Positions 8,680-17,918 are shown, numbered from the stretch's first letter. The stretch is 64,000 nt of DNA from Marinomonas sp. MED121 (GCF_000153025.1 NZ_CH672429.1:671079-735078); one strand, 5' to 3'. The notes: generated from the letters alone by a model not told the origin. A program made the numbers and translations.

Positions 8680-8798
8680 CAATACAAACAGTGTAAGAAA
8701 TGATAGAAAAACAATACAGACTCAATTTATAATTATTTAAAGCATACAGATGAGATAAAAAATGCCCTGTATTGTCTTTTTTAGATCAATCTGTATTG
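8680..8798. promoter_or_regulatory. Four CAATACAG-type boxes in the MocR/exporter intergenic region
   Basis: CAATACAA at 8680-8687 and CAATACAG at 8712-8719 face CTGTATTG at 8767-8774 and CTGTATTG at 8791-8798. The two left boxes are spaced 32 bases apart, the two right boxes 24, and the sets are in opposite orientation. MocR/GntR regulators usually bind such direct or inverted repeats in the region shared with a divergent target. The 247-base gap therefore likely holds the operators for both the regulator gene and the DUF1127-LysE operon. Confidence 0.65.
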
Positions 8799-8861
8799 GA
8801 ACTAACCCGTTATCTTGATTAATATCTCTAAATACCACTTAAAAAATGCTGATACATTATT

Positions 8862-10295
8862 ATGAAACTCTATCAAAAGCTGGCAAATGAACTGAGAAAC
8901 CACATCCAACAAGGTTACTTTCAGATGGGAGATAAAATGCCCTCTGTTAGACAACTTGCCAGCCAACATGACGTCAGCATTTCAACCGTACAGGAGGCCT
9001 ATCGTCACCTTGAAATGGAAAGCTTGGTTGAAGCCAAACCTAAGTCAGGTTATTTTGCGACACCCAATACGAACAATCACAGCTTGCCGGAAATCTCTCG
9101 CCCCCCTCAAAGACCCATGGAAGTCTCCCAGTGGGAACAAGTTTTAACCTTATTGATTAACAAAGACGATAAAGAAAACATTCAGCTGCAGCATGCTATG
9201 CCGAATATGGAGAGCTCATCATTAAAACCTCTGCTTAAAAAGCTGTCCGATCTAACCAAACATAATATTAGTGATAGCTTGACCTATGGTGATGTAAAAG
9301 GTGCATTAGTGTTAAGAGAGCAGCTGTGTCGCCTTGCCTTGGGTTTTGGTTGTCATCTACACCCTAATGATTTGGTTGTCACCTCGGGTTGCCAAGAAGC
9401 CCTGTCGGTTTGTTTAAGAGCGGTGGCTGAAGCAGGAGAAATCATTGCCATTGAATCCCCCAGCTTTTATGGTTCAATCCAAGCAATTAAAGCAGCCAAC
9501 CTTAAGGCTATTGAGATACCCACTCACCCTGTCACAGGCTTAAGCTTAGAAGCCTTAGAGTTAGCCTTAGACCAATGGCCTATTAAAGCTATTCTAGTGA
9601 CACCAACGTGTAACAACCCCTTTGGCTACACCATGCCAGATGAGAACAAACAAAAGCTTTATAAACTGGCACAAAGTTATGATATTTCCATTATTGAAGA
9701 TGATATTTATGGGGATATTTCCTACCAATTTCCAAGGCCAAAGACGATTAAAACCTTTGATGAAGATGGGCGTGTCATGTTCTGCTCTTCTTTCTCAAAA
9801 ACCCTAGCACCAGGTTTGAGAGTTGGTTGGATAGCCCCTGGACGATACCGAGATAAGGTTACCCACATTAAATATGTCAGCAATTCAATGTGCCCTACTT
9901 TGCCACAGCTAGCCATTGCAGACTTTATCAAAACAGGGGGCTATGACAGACATATCAGACGCTCTCGTCAAGAATACCGACAAGCCAGAGATCACTTTAT
10001 CCAAACACTGAATAAGTACTTTCCGGCCGAAACCAAGATTAGTTTTCCAGAAGGAAGCTTTTTACTTTGGATTGAACTCCCCAAGCACATTGATGTGGTA
10101 AAACTGGGACAGGTGAGCCAACAAAATGGGATTAATATCGCCCCAGGTACGCTCTTTTCAGCGACCGGTAAATACCGCCATTGTATGCGATTAAATTTTA
10201 GCGAAAAGGATATGAGAGCCCGAGAAGATGGAGTACGTAAACTGGCTTTTTTAATCAATCAACAAGAAGAAGAGTTAAAACAAGTATCACCTTAG
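8862..10295 (+). CDS. MocR family regulator (GntR HTH fused to PLP aminotransferase fold)
   Basis: The 477-residue protein has an N-terminal GntR winged helix (residues about 1-70, with MPSVRQLASQHDVSISTVQE) joined to a class I aminotransferase-fold domain. The PLP lysine is K313 in SSFSKTLAPGLRVGW, and the cofactor Asp lies in IIEDDIYGD near 275. MocR proteins use bound PLP and an amine or amino acid to switch DNA binding; they usually do not catalyse transamination. The gene is divergent from a DUF1127-LysE operon with repeated boxes between, so it most likely controls amino-acid export. A stem-loop overlaps its stop codon. Confidence 0.9.
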   Translation: MKLYQKLANELRNHIQQGYFQMGDKMPSVRQLASQHDVSISTVQEAYRHLEMESLVEAKPKSGYFATPNTNNHSLPEISRPPQRPMEVSQWEQVLTLLINKDDKENIQLQHAMPNMESSSLKPLLKKLSDLTKHNISDSLTYGDVKGALVLREQLCRLALGFGCHLHPNDLVVTSGCQEALSVCLRAVAEAGEIIAIESPSFYGSIQAIKAANLKAIEIPTHPVTGLSLEALELALDQWPIKAILVTPTCNNPFGYTMPDENKQKLYKLAQSYDISIIEDDIYGDISYQFPRPKTIKTFDEDGRVMFCSSFSKTLAPGLRVGWIAPGRYRDKVTHIKYVSNSMCPTLPQLAIADFIKTGGYDRHIRRSRQEYRQARDHFIQTLNKYFPAETKISFPEGSFLLWIELPKHIDVVKLGQVSQQNGINIAPGTLFSATGKYRHCMRLNFSEKDMRAREDGVRKLAFLINQQEEELKQVSP

Positions 10296-10326
10296 CCAGC
10301 CTCTCTAACGAAGAAAGACTGGCTAA
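10292..10326 (+). terminator. Stem-loop overlapping the MocR stop codon
   Basis: TTAGCCAG (10292-10299) pairs with CTGGCTAA (10319-10326). The stem includes the TAG stop codon and is not followed by a T run, so it is a weak or factor-dependent terminator, or an mRNA end stabiliser. Confidence 0.35.
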
Positions 10327-10458
10327 CCAAATGAGACAAGTTAGGGTCAGAGCTCATAAAATCACGCCTCTATACACTAAATCACATTTCTAATAACTAA
10401 GAGAGAAGACACTATAAGCCTAGTTACACTTTAGATAGCGGGTTAAAAAAGACCTAGT

Positions 10459-11493
10459 TTACCTAAAGTCTACAGGGAGACGCTGACCTTTCGCTTCACT
10501 TTCTAAAGCAAGTTCGATCAGTTTAATGGTATTTAAACTTTGCTCCGCTCCCATTAAAGCATGGTTACCACTTTCAATGGCCTTAGCAAGGTCGGCAAAA
10601 AAGTTCTGATAACAACCTTGTTCTGTAGGGATCAATTCAGCGATTTCAGCATCATAAAACTTGCCATATTCAGATAATCTTTCAGAACCCCAATGGTTAC
10701 CCAAGGGAAGTTCGCCGGCTCTTAAGCAATCCTCTTGAGGGTCAAGCCCGTATTTTACATAGCTTCCCTTATCGCCTTGTACTTGGAACCTTAGATTAGG
10801 GCCAGGACAAAAAAGATTGGCGACTAAAATGACTTCACACTCAGGATAATGCAGCGTTAAATGAAAGTAGTCAGTAACACTTGCCCCTTTTCGCATTTGT
10901 TTACAGCTTGCGCTCAAGCTTTTAGGCAAGCCAAATAAGGTTAATGCTTGATCTAATAAGTGAGGCCCAAGGTCATACAAAATACCGCCGCCATCGCTTG
11001 CGGTTTCTCGCCAGCGCTCTTGGACATCAGGGCGAAAACGATCAAAGTGCGATTCATACACTCTCACCTCGCCTAACTTATTTTCCTCAATGAGACGTTT
11101 TACCGTTAAAAAGTCGCCATCATAACGACGATTCTGATACACGCTCAGTAACAAGCCTTTCTCTTGGGCAAGCTTAATTAGGGCTTCACCTTCTTGTGAG
11201 CGAGTCACAAAAGGTTTTTCGATTAACACATGCTTCCCCTGCTCTAGGGCTAATTTGGCTAAAGCATAGTGCACATCATTGGGGGCAGTAATAATGACCA
11301 AGTCCGAATTTGATTGAGTGATCATCTCTTCTGCAGTTTGATAATGATTGACCTCAGGCCAGTCCTTTATAACAGACGCCTTTTGAGAGCTACTCACACT
11401 ATCAAAACAAAACGCATCAGAAGTAGTAATAAAAGGAATATGAAAAGTTTTTGCTGAAAAGCCATAACCCACTATGGCTGTTTTAATGCTCAT
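10459..11493 (-). CDS. Gfo/Idh/MocA family NAD(P)-dependent oxidoreductase (YdgJ-like)
   Basis: The 344-residue cytoplasmic enzyme has an N-terminal Rossmann fold beginning TAIVGYGFSAKTFHIPF, with the variant GxGxxA nucleotide loop, then TAPNDVHYALAKLALEQGKH and the family signature EKPF (lysine near residue 96). The C-terminal alpha/beta domain contains GGGILYDLGPHLLDQ, which carries the conserved Asp and His. Proteins of this subgroup resemble E. coli YdgJ/YhhX, predicted sugar or inositol dehydrogenases of unknown physiological substrate. The gene stands alone; the next gene upstream on the same strand starts at 13613 in the other direction of travel, with a MITE end between. Confidence 0.85.
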   Translation of the reverse strand: MSIKTAIVGYGFSAKTFHIPFITTSDAFCFDSVSSSQKASVIKDWPEVNHYQTAEEMITQSNSDLVIITAPNDVHYALAKLALEQGKHVLIEKPFVTRSQEGEALIKLAQEKGLLLSVYQNRRYDGDFLTVKRLIEENKLGEVRVYESHFDRFRPDVQERWRETASDGGGILYDLGPHLLDQALTLFGLPKSLSASCKQMRKGASVTDYFHLTLHYPECEVILVANLFCPGPNLRFQVQGDKGSYVKYGLDPQEDCLRAGELPLGNHWGSERLSEYGKFYDAEIAELIPTEQGCYQNFFADLAKAIESGNHALMGAEQSLNTIKLIELALESEAKGQRLPVDFR

Positions 11494-11691
11494 GCTTAGA
11501 TCCTATTGATACTTTTAAAATGAAGCCTAACTAGTATCCCCTATCTAGAAAAAAATAGAACAGGAAAAAGCATAAGAGATGAAAGAATTAAATATTAAAG
11601 GGCAGTCAAGTTTGAGACAAAGGCTTAAAGGCTCATCCTTGAGCTAACTTAAATAAAACAATAGGTTACTTTATCCATACACTGAATGGTC

Positions 11692-11711
11692 GGACTTAAT
11701 CGCAGGCTCCC
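11692..11711. mobile_element. Solo terminal inverted repeat of the MITE-like family
   Basis: The 20 bases here read GACTTAATCGCAGG then C then TCCC, matching the right end of the element at 18981-19245 with a single internal mismatch plus one at the outer base. No matching left end or body is visible within several hundred bases, so this looks like the remnant of a third, mostly deleted copy. It lies 12 bases after the stop of the chemoreceptor gene at 11724. Confidence 0.55.
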
Positions 11712-11723
11712 TAGATAAACAAA

Positions 11724-13613
11724 TTACTGCTCAATCACAAAAACGCTGGTTTTTTTATCCAAATGCTCAACTAATTGATAAATCTGATCAGTGTTATCTG
11801 AAATAATTGAAATAGAGTAAGTATCTACCTGTAGTTGCTGAGCTATCTTATCCATATCATCATTCATCAAGACTGCCGTTTTAGAAACTTCTAAAATAGA
11901 TTGAGCCATGTTATTCGCTGATTCTGCCCCTGTTTTAGCAAGGTTTTCAATTTCACGCATGACTTTCTCGGCTTTTTCACCTGATGCTTCAATGGCTAAC
12001 AGATTCTCTTGGCCTGTTTTCATGGTGGTAATAGCAGAGTTTGTTGACGTCTGTATAGTGCCAACAATATCGGTAATTCTAGCAGTGGCATCCACGGTTT
12101 TTTCTGCCAAGGCCCTTACTTCATCGGCTACCACAGAAAAACCTCGGCCCGCCTCACCCGCTCTTGCTGCTTCAATGGCCGCATTCAATGCTAACAAGTT
12201 GGTTTGCTCAGCGAGATCATTAATCATGGAAATAACACTATCAATATCCAAGGATAAACGTCCCAGCTCGTTAAGCTGATCACCCGTTTTATTCACAAAC
12301 TCAGTGGTTTTTGAAAGATTATGAAGAGCCTCTTCCATTGTTTTCGCACCACTTTTTGCTGACTCATAGGTGTCTTTAGACTGATTACTTAAATTGTCAG
12401 TGGTATCCGAGATGTTAGAAATATTGGTAGAGATTTCTTCTGTAGCAACGACCAGAGAGCGGGTTTGTGTATTAATGGATTGATTACTATCAGCAATATT
12501 ATTTACCGCTTGATGAAGGTTTGCGACTTTTTCATTCACATCCGTTGTGGTTGTTACCACGCCACTGACCACAGTATTTAAACCTTCTGACATATCATTT
12601 ACTGAACCACATAAGGCATCAAATTCATCATTACGCTTGTTATTAATCGCTAATTTTACCTTTAGATCTCCCTCTTTTACTTTAACTAAATCACGAATTA
12701 TTTCGCCTAAGGTTCGATTCACACTTTTACCAATCGCAAGCATAATCAAACCAGAGAATACGGCAACCAAAACACTGACTAAAATTAAGGTATAGCTGGC
12801 ATTATCAAAACTCTTATTCGCTAAGCTTTCAGCCTCCAGAGTTAAACTCTTTAGATAATCAGATACGGAAGTGCGATTAGTTAAGAAGAGCGTCTTTTGA
12901 TCTAGGAAAACTGCTTCAGCAGCCTGTGTTGCTTGATATTGCTGAGTTAACTTATCAATTTCAACTAAATATAAATCAATATTAGGACCAAATTTCTCTT
13001 CTAAGCCGAAGTTTTGAATACGTTTAATAAAACCTTCAAACGTTTCTTCCAATATGGCTTTGTTGTCAGCAGTAGTTTCAAAAATATAAATTTTCTCGGC
13101 TTCTCGAACCCGCACAAACTCACGTTTTACCAGGCTTAAAAAAGCAATTTCTCCCAACACAATATCACCTTGTGCTTGTACTCGGTTTTTTATGCCAGAC
13201 TTTCGATCAAAGCCTAAAAGGTGCCTTTGCTCAATAATATTGATCAAGGAATCTGAATAGCTCAAGAGACTCGCTTTAATACGATCAAGCTCATTACGCC
13301 CCTGCTCTGTTTTTATATTCTCAATATCCTGTTGCAGACTGCTTAAGTAGCTTTCCTTATTAGCATTAATCGATTCAATATAAGCCTCATAATTCTCATC
13401 ATTAATGACAGACATGCCATCGTGTTTTTCCATCATAGAAAAGGCAAGGGAATCTAAATTGCTTTCGATATTAGAGAGGGTTTGTAATCGACTGGAAGTG
13501 GTTTGCTGAGTTTGCAAACCATTAAGCGAGACCAAGGTAACAAGGATAAAACCTGTTATCGTGCAACAAAGTAAAATAGTGAGCTTTATTCTAAAACTAA
13601 GATTTTCAAACAT
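11724..13613 (-). CDS. Methyl-accepting chemotaxis protein
   Basis: A 629-residue transmembrane chemoreceptor. A membrane helix near residues 10-30 is followed by a helical periplasmic sensor of about 240 residues, a second membrane helix near 275-298, a HAMP domain to about 350, and the cytoplasmic coiled-coil signalling domain. The hairpin tip [19 protein letters not shown] is near residues 470-490, continuing [13 protein letters not shown]. The sensor looks like a four-helix bundle, but no ligand family is clear. ATG at 13613 was chosen because AGGTG sits six bases before it; a GTG three codons earlier lacks such a site. The gene is single and not near other chemotaxis genes. Confidence 0.9.
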   Translation of the reverse strand: MFENLSFRIKLTILLCCTITGFILVTLVSLNGLQTQQTTSSRLQTLSNIESNLDSLAFSMMEKHDGMSVINDENYEAYIESINANKESYLSSLQQDIENIKTEQGRNELDRIKASLLSYSDSLINIIEQRHLLGFDRKSGIKNRVQAQGDIVLGEIAFLSLVKREFVRVREAEKIYIFETTADNKAILEETFEGFIKRIQNFGLEEKFGPNIDLYLVEIDKLTQQYQATQAAEAVFLDQKTLFLTNRTSVSDYLKSLTLEAESLANKSFDNASYTLILVSVLVAVFSGLIMLAIGKSVNRTLGEIIRDLVKVKEGDLKVKLAINNKRNDEFDALCGSVNDMSEGLNTVVSGVVTTTTDVNEKVANLHQAVNNIADSNQSINTQTRSLVVATEEISTNISNISDTTDNLSNQSKDTYESAKSGAKTMEEALHNLSKTTEFVNKTGDQLNELGRLSLDIDSVISMINDLAEQTNLLALNAAIEAARAGEAGRGFSVVADEVRALAEKTVDATARITDIVGTIQTSTNSAITTMKTGQENLLAIEASGEKAEKVMREIENLAKTGAESANNMAQSILEVSKTAVLMNDDMDKIAQQLQVDTYSISIISDNTDQIYQLVEHLDKKTSVFVIEQ

Positions 13614-13921
13614 GCTGTACACCTATTTTATCTGCTAAATACTTATAAAAAGTTGCGATTAGCCAAAAACATCCATGTAGGGCACTGAAAAAATCAATAA
13701 AAGTTAATATTAGTATAATGTGAAGTTAAGCATCTTTTTGTTAAATTTGCGTAAGCAACTTATCTAAAAATACCTAAAAGTAAGCATTTTCTTGATCTAA
13801 CAGGTTAAATTTTTATGATCAAATCACTTAAAAAAAACCAACCTCCTCCCATCTAAAGCCGAAAGACGCGCCTTTAAATGGAAAAGCGAATGCAGAAAGA
13901 AAATCTAAAAAAGAGGATAAA

Positions 13922-13945
13922 AATGAGCTCAATTAAGAGCTCATT
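13922..13945 (-). terminator. Rho-independent terminator after the DUF1835 gene
   Basis: AATGAGCTC (13922-13930) and GAGCTCATT (13937-13945) form a perfect 9-bp stem with a six-base loop. Read leftward, the stem is followed by a run of five T. It lies about 80 bases past the DUF1835 stop codon at 14027. The rest of 13614-14026 is AT-rich, with an imperfect 15-base periodicity at about 13960-14030 running into that stop codon; no gene is seen. Confidence 0.6.
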
Positions 13946-14026
13946 GGGTTATTTAGAAATGAAGAGTTTAACGATGAGGGTTTAGCAACAAAGAATCTAG
14001 CGATGAAAAATTTCGCTAAGCAAAAT

Positions 14027-15160
14027 TTAGTTAAGCCTGATCAGGGTTTTAGGCCAATGCTCAGGCATATCAGCGAACTGAACCAAATCAGATGCTTCCA
14101 TCTTCTGTAAAATATGCCAAAACATGATGTCTCCTAAAAAAGGCAAAGGCTCTTTTTGAGTCATGACATGTCTAAACAAGTGTCCCGCAGTTTGAGCCCC
14201 AGATTCAGACAATAATTCTAGGATGAATTGCTGGGTTAACGGCAACTGATTTGCTTGTATGGGTTGATCTTGTAATTGCCTTAATGCGGCAGTTTTAAAG
14301 TAAGGTAAATGACTGACAGCAAGCCCTTGCACATATTGATGAAATACTTGCGGGTTGGGATGGGTAAAAGCAGCCCAATGCCTATCTGCTTCTTGACATA
14401 ATGCAGGTGTTACAGCTTGCTTAGTTTGCCAAAGCAAACGTAATCCTTCTGGGGGTAATTGTCCTAAACCTTGAAATCTCGCCCCTCCTGGGAAAGCATT
14501 AGTGGTGACCAACCAAAGTTTATTAGGCAAGCCAAAACGGTGATAAAAACTGAGAATATAGATGAGGATAAACTGATCATAAGGGTCATGTTCAAACCAG
14601 AGCACCACATGCTGATCCCCCTTAATACTCGCTTTCAGCCGTTTAAAACGGAGGCTTAAATCTGCCAGTACCTGAGCATAATCTTGCTCCATATACTCTT
14701 TACAGTAACTTTCATATAAAAAATGTGCCCTTTGCTCAAGGTCATAATCATAGGTAACAGGACCTACGCAAAAAGGGTCAGAAAACTCTAAAAATGCCCC
14801 CCTAAAGCCAGCATGATTAAGGGCTTTTTCAATATCAGAACCACAGCGAATATGCAGACAAGATTCCGCTTCATCATCCACCTTATCAGTCTGATCAATT
14901 TGTCTTTGCAAGGCGCCCATCAAGCTAATGTGATGACGTAATTGTGACCAGGTCTGACACCCTAATTCACGAGCAATGACGAGCTGAGCGTCGGTGAGTT
15001 TGGCAGAAAAAACCTCTAATCTGGCTTCTTTAAAACGCAATTTAGGGTGGTGTTCGACAAAGCGTTCAATCGCCTCGACGTCGTGTTTATCAAAGCTTTT
15101 TAGTAACTCTTTTGCACGCTTTTTTTGCTGCTCAAGGTTGAGCCTGAAGGGAGTATTCAT
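14027..15160 (-). CDS. DUF1835 domain protein
   Basis: The 377-residue soluble protein has a helical, ankyrin-like N-terminal segment (residues about 1-90, with RFVEHHPKLRFKEARLEVF). A DUF1835 domain begins near LHIRCGSDIEKALNHAGF and contains GAFLEFSDPFCVGPV; the conserved VLWFEHDPYDQFIL stretch follows, near residue 190. The C-terminal third is helical and resembles the DUF3658 partner domain. Family function is unknown; the GSDIEKAL-type loop is suggestive of a Rossmann-like fold, but that is only an impression. The gene is transcribed alone, with a terminator about 80 bases downstream. Confidence 0.78.
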   Translation of the reverse strand: MNTPFRLNLEQQKKRAKELLKSFDKHDVEAIERFVEHHPKLRFKEARLEVFSAKLTDAQLVIARELGCQTWSQLRHHISLMGALQRQIDQTDKVDDEAESCLHIRCGSDIEKALNHAGFRGAFLEFSDPFCVGPVTYDYDLEQRAHFLYESYCKEYMEQDYAQVLADLSLRFKRLKASIKGDQHVVLWFEHDPYDQFILIYILSFYHRFGLPNKLWLVTTNAFPGGARFQGLGQLPPEGLRLLWQTKQAVTPALCQEADRHWAAFTHPNPQVFHQYVQGLAVSHLPYFKTAALRQLQDQPIQANQLPLTQQFILELLSESGAQTAGHLFRHVMTQKEPLPFLGDIMFWHILQKMEASDLVQFADMPEHWPKTLIRLN

Positions 15161-15319
15161 AAAGACCTCTTTCTCATTATCTGTGTCCGCCCTCAGAAAG
15201 AAAAAGGTTAATAAAATAAGGTTTCTATGCCGGGCGCAGCCCTTTTCGCGGACACGAATGCTTTGGCGAGCTTTTGAAGATTAACAAAAATTCGCACCAA
15301 TTAAAATGAAGATTAAAGC

Positions 15320-15610
15320 CTATTTTCGTGCATGGACAAGCTCACGGTTTTCGACAAAGGTATATTGATACCAAAGGTAATAAGGCATTTTCCCGTCTTC
15401 GATAAATGAGGCTAATACTTCCATCTCCAGCCCCTTAGCTTGAGAATAATCTTCCAACAATATGGGGTTATTGATGTGAAGGCTCGCCTCCTGCAAACCC
15501 ACTGTTCTAGCTTCCTCCAAGGTCGCTTTTTGGCTTTTCGTGTTCTTAGCCATCTTTAGCAGCATCAAAATAGCAAAGGCCACTAGCAATAGTAGGATGA
15601 GTTGTATCAT
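15320..15610 (-). CDS. Small membrane-anchored protein of unknown function
   Basis: A 96-residue protein with one N-terminal hydrophobic helix (residues 2-19, LILLLLVAFAILMLL) followed by a charged soluble tail. The tail includes a helix with LEEARTVGLQEASLHI and ends WYQYTFVENRELVHARK. The topology suggests a bitopic inner-membrane protein with most of the chain in the cytoplasm. I do not recognise the family. It follows the 179-residue membrane-anchored gene on the same strand with a 99-base gap, so co-transcription is possible. Confidence 0.6.
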   Translation of the reverse strand: MIQLILLLLVAFAILMLLKMAKNTKSQKATLEEARTVGLQEASLHINNPILLEDYSQAKGLEMEVLASFIEDGKMPYYLWYQYTFVENRELVHARK

Positions 15611-15709
15611 GTTAGCTTCCTGTGTTTACGAGAAAATCGTTAAAGCCATACCTAATAATGCTCTAATAATGCCATCAGAACCAGGTTTCACAAACGCTTT
15701 AGGTGCTCA

Positions 15710-16249
15710 TTATCTTGTGATATGCCGAGCAATCTGATTACCCGTCTTACCTGTACTTAAAACAATATCGGCAACGGATGCCCTTAAAATATTTAAAGTC
15801 TCTTTTTCATCAATGCCAGCTTTTTTCGATAGAACCTCAATGGACCGCCAACGATACCTTCCATTTAGTAATTCTGAAATCATCGTACGCTTTGCGATTT
15901 CTTTTTGCTCAATACTGAGTTCATCAGGTACTTCAACCACTTTAACCTGAGGATTATCAGCCTTCATAATAGTCGACTCTAACTTTGCCACCTTTTCTTT
16001 GAGTACTTGCAGCTCTTCTTTCAAAGGATCAAGCTCTTCATCAACACCTTCTGATATTTCTGTCAGCTTGATATGCCGATTCTCTCCCCAACTTATTTGA
16101 ATATCACCTCGTCCTAATAAGCTGACTATGTTGGCTCTAAATACCCAAACGAATACACTAATACCAACGAAAAAAAGAAAAGGCCAATCTAATAGTGACA
16201 AAACGACATCTATCCAACCCTTATCAGAAACAACATTATTAACGCTCAT
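15710..16249 (-). CDS. Membrane-anchored coiled-coil protein with a helix-turn-helix-like tail
   Basis: The 179-residue protein has one membrane segment at about residues 20-38 (LDWPFLFFVGISVFVWVF) and a short basic link. A coiled coil follows at about 70-98 (LDPLKEELQVLKEKVAKLES). Its C-terminal 60 residues (YRWRSIEVLSKKAGIDEKET, then LNILRASVADIV) look like a winged-helix fold. I do not recognise a named family. The layout would put a DNA- or protein-binding head in the cytoplasm under a membrane anchor. Directly upstream lies a 16-copy octamer array, about 100 bases before the start codon, which could vary its transcription. Confidence 0.6.
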   Translation of the reverse strand: MSVNNVVSDKGWIDVVLSLLDWPFLFFVGISVFVWVFRANIVSLLGRGDIQISWGENRHIKLTEISEGVDEELDPLKEELQVLKEKVAKLESTIMKADNPQVKVVEVPDELSIEQKEIAKRTMISELLNGRYRWRSIEVLSKKAGIDEKETLNILRASVADIVLSTGKTGNQIARHITR

Positions 16250-16350
16250 ACCTAATATCCTTTAGTTATTTGCAGACTTTGATACACAGTTCGCCTAATT
16301 AAACATTAACTAGGCTTTTAGTAAAATATCAAGGAAACCAAGTGAAACAA

Positions 16351-16478
16351 GGAAACAAGGAAACAAGGAAACAAGGAAACAAGGAAACAAGGAAACAAGG
16401 AAACAAGGAAACAAGGAAACAAGGAAACAAGGAAACAAGGAAACAAGGAAACAAGGAAACAAGGAAACAAGGAAACAA
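16351..16478. repeat. Octanucleotide tandem array, 16 perfect copies
   Basis: GGAAACAA (TTGTTTCC on the other strand) is repeated 16 times without a mismatch, preceded by two decayed copies at 16343-16350 and 16333-16340. A unit length not divisible by three and perfect identity between units are typical of hypermutable arrays. On the minus strand the array ends near a possible promoter of the 15710-16249 gene: TTGTTT (16345-16350) and TATTTT (16323-16328), 16 bases apart. Apart from the array, the 16250-16561 gap shows no gene. Confidence 0.95.
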
Positions 16479-16561
16479 GATTTAAATTAATCCACTCCCT
16501 TTATAAAAATCATAAAGAGAGTAGATAAAAGGAAAGCACTCATTTTCTAGCAAGTGCAAGA

Positions 16562-16837
16562 CTAAACCAAATGGAACTGACTCTTCATGCCTTTCTCCCG
16601 CTGCGGAATAAGTGCTTGGTATGCATCACTTTCATACCAATTACGAGCGGCGTCTTTATTTGGGAACTGAATAACCGCTTTTTTCCCAAAGGCCGCTTCT
16701 CCGTGAAGTACTTCCACATCCCCTTTGGTAATAAAGTGCCCATCAAAAGCAGCAAGCGTTTTCACGGCTTGCTCACTGTATTTAGCTAGCTCTTCAAGGT
16801 CGATTAAGTTTGATTCAACAATCACTAAACAAGTCAT
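16562..16837 (-). CDS. DUF1330 family protein
   Basis: The 91-residue protein fits the DUF1330 dimeric ferredoxin-like fold: a first strand CLVIVESNLID, a helix LEELAKYSEQAVKTLAAFDG, the strand HFITKGDVEVLHGE, then VIQFPNKDAARNWYESDAYQ. The WYxSxxYQ motif is the usual family mark. The proteins are small and cytoplasmic, of uncharacterised enzymatic or regulatory role. It is divergent from a LysR-type gene whose ATG lies about 160 bases away, so that regulator may control it. Confidence 0.85.
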   Translation of the reverse strand: MTCLVIVESNLIDLEELAKYSEQAVKTLAAFDGHFITKGDVEVLHGEAAFGKKAVIQFPNKDAARNWYESDAYQALIPQREKGMKSQFHLV

Positions 16838-17000
16838 TCGTATTACTCCTAAGTGTTAAAAAGCGCTCAAAGCGCGATAAAGTTGACTTAGTTTAGAAAC
16901 ACAAAGATTATTAAACAATAACCATAAAATAGACTCAGTGTTTATATTTATGAACAATAAAGTCGAAATGCAAAAGCATGCACACAGAAGCATAAAATCC

Positions 17001-17918
17001 ATGAATACAATTAAACTTGCTCCTCTCTTACTTATCTTTGTTGAAGTAGCCAAAATGCGCTCTTTTACCCAAGCGGCTAAAAAGCTGGGGTTGAGCAAAT
17101 CTGCCATTAGCCAGCAGATTAAACGGCTGGAAGCCGCAACTGATCAGCAACTTTTAGTAAGAAATACTCGTGGCGTGGTACTGACTTCAGTTGGCGAAAA
17201 GCTCTTAGCGAAAAGTGAGTTACTCAGCGAACAATTAAGCATGACACTCACAGAATTAGACAGTGAAAAAGAACAGCCCAGTGGCAGTTTTCGCGTATCA
17301 GTGCCACCCTTTTTTGAGAAGAATATTGTCGTACCTGCCATGGCTCAGCTGTGTACAGAATTTCCGCTAATAAGCCCTGAGATATTGGTAAACGGTCGCT
17401 GGCAAGATCTCATCGAACATAATCTGGATGCGGCGATTTTTGGAGGGGATTTGAAAGACTCAAATTATCGCGCTTTATCCATTGGCAAGGTAAGCGAACG
17501 CTTTTGTGCTTCTCCACGCTATATCAAGCAACATGGCACTCCTAACCAAGTATCGGATCTCACTCAACACAAGTTTATTGCCACCCCTTGGCAACATGAC
17601 AAGTTACAGTTAATGGATATTAAACAGAATACCGCTTTTTCTTTTGAGCTTAACCATTTTGCTAAAACCAATACACCAAATACCGCCTTAGAGATGGTGT
17701 TAAATGATATGGGCATTGCCATATTGCCAGAGTTTCTCATGCAACCTCATCTGCTAGGGCAAAAGCTTGAACTTCTATTACCAGAAACCAGAGGAAGGGC
17801 TTGGCACTTTTATTTTTTGCATCAATTTATGGCCGAAAAACCAGCCCATGTGACACGCTTTTATCAACTCATCTGTCATTATTTTCAGCAAAAGATGCTT
17901 CTCAGTAATAGCAACTAA
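17001..17918 (+). CDS. LysR family transcription regulator
   Basis: A 305-residue LysR-type regulator. Its winged HTH covers residues about 5-65 (FVEVAKMRSFTQAAKKLGLS, then KSAISQQIKRLE) and its ligand-binding domain residues about 90-300. ATG at 17001 was chosen because it gives the usual LysR N terminus; in-frame GTG at 16938 and ATG at 16950 would add about 20 residues of atypical basic sequence. No strong ribosome-binding site separates the choices. It is divergent from the DUF1330 gene, which is a likely target. Its stop overlaps the convergent YdeI-like gene by four bases. Confidence 0.85.
   Translation: MNTIKLAPLLLIFVEVAKMRSFTQAAKKLGLSKSAISQQIKRLEAATDQQLLVRNTRGVVLTSVGEKLLAKSELLSEQLSMTLTELDSEKEQPSGSFRVSVPPFFEKNIVVPAMAQLCTEFPLISPEILVNGRWQDLIEHNLDAAIFGGDLKDSNYRALSIGKVSERFCASPRYIKQHGTPNQVSDLTQHKFIATPWQHDKLQLMDIKQNTAFSFELNHFAKTNTPNTALEMVLNDMGIAILPEFLMQPHLLGQKLELLLPETRGRAWHFYFLHQFMAEKPAHVTRFYQLICHYFQQKMLLSNSN

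Noticed and set aside
11908-12279. Antisense frame over the chemoreceptor signalling domain
   Set aside because: It lies fully opposite the most conserved part of the receptor and has no ribosome-binding site or domain.
13960-14034. A short protein-coding repeat after the DUF1835 gene
   Set aside because: The 15-base period is imperfect, no start with a ribosome-binding site is present, and it reads better as a decayed tandem repeat at the gene end.
16333-16478. Possible CRISPR-like array
   Set aside because: Units are directly joined with no spacers and are only eight bases long; no cas genes are near.
16342-16485. A GTG frame of 47 codons through the octamer array, with AAGGAA before it
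   Set aside because: The ribosome-binding-like bases are part of the repeat unit itself, the peptide is only the eight-codon cycle of the array, and all three frames are equally open.
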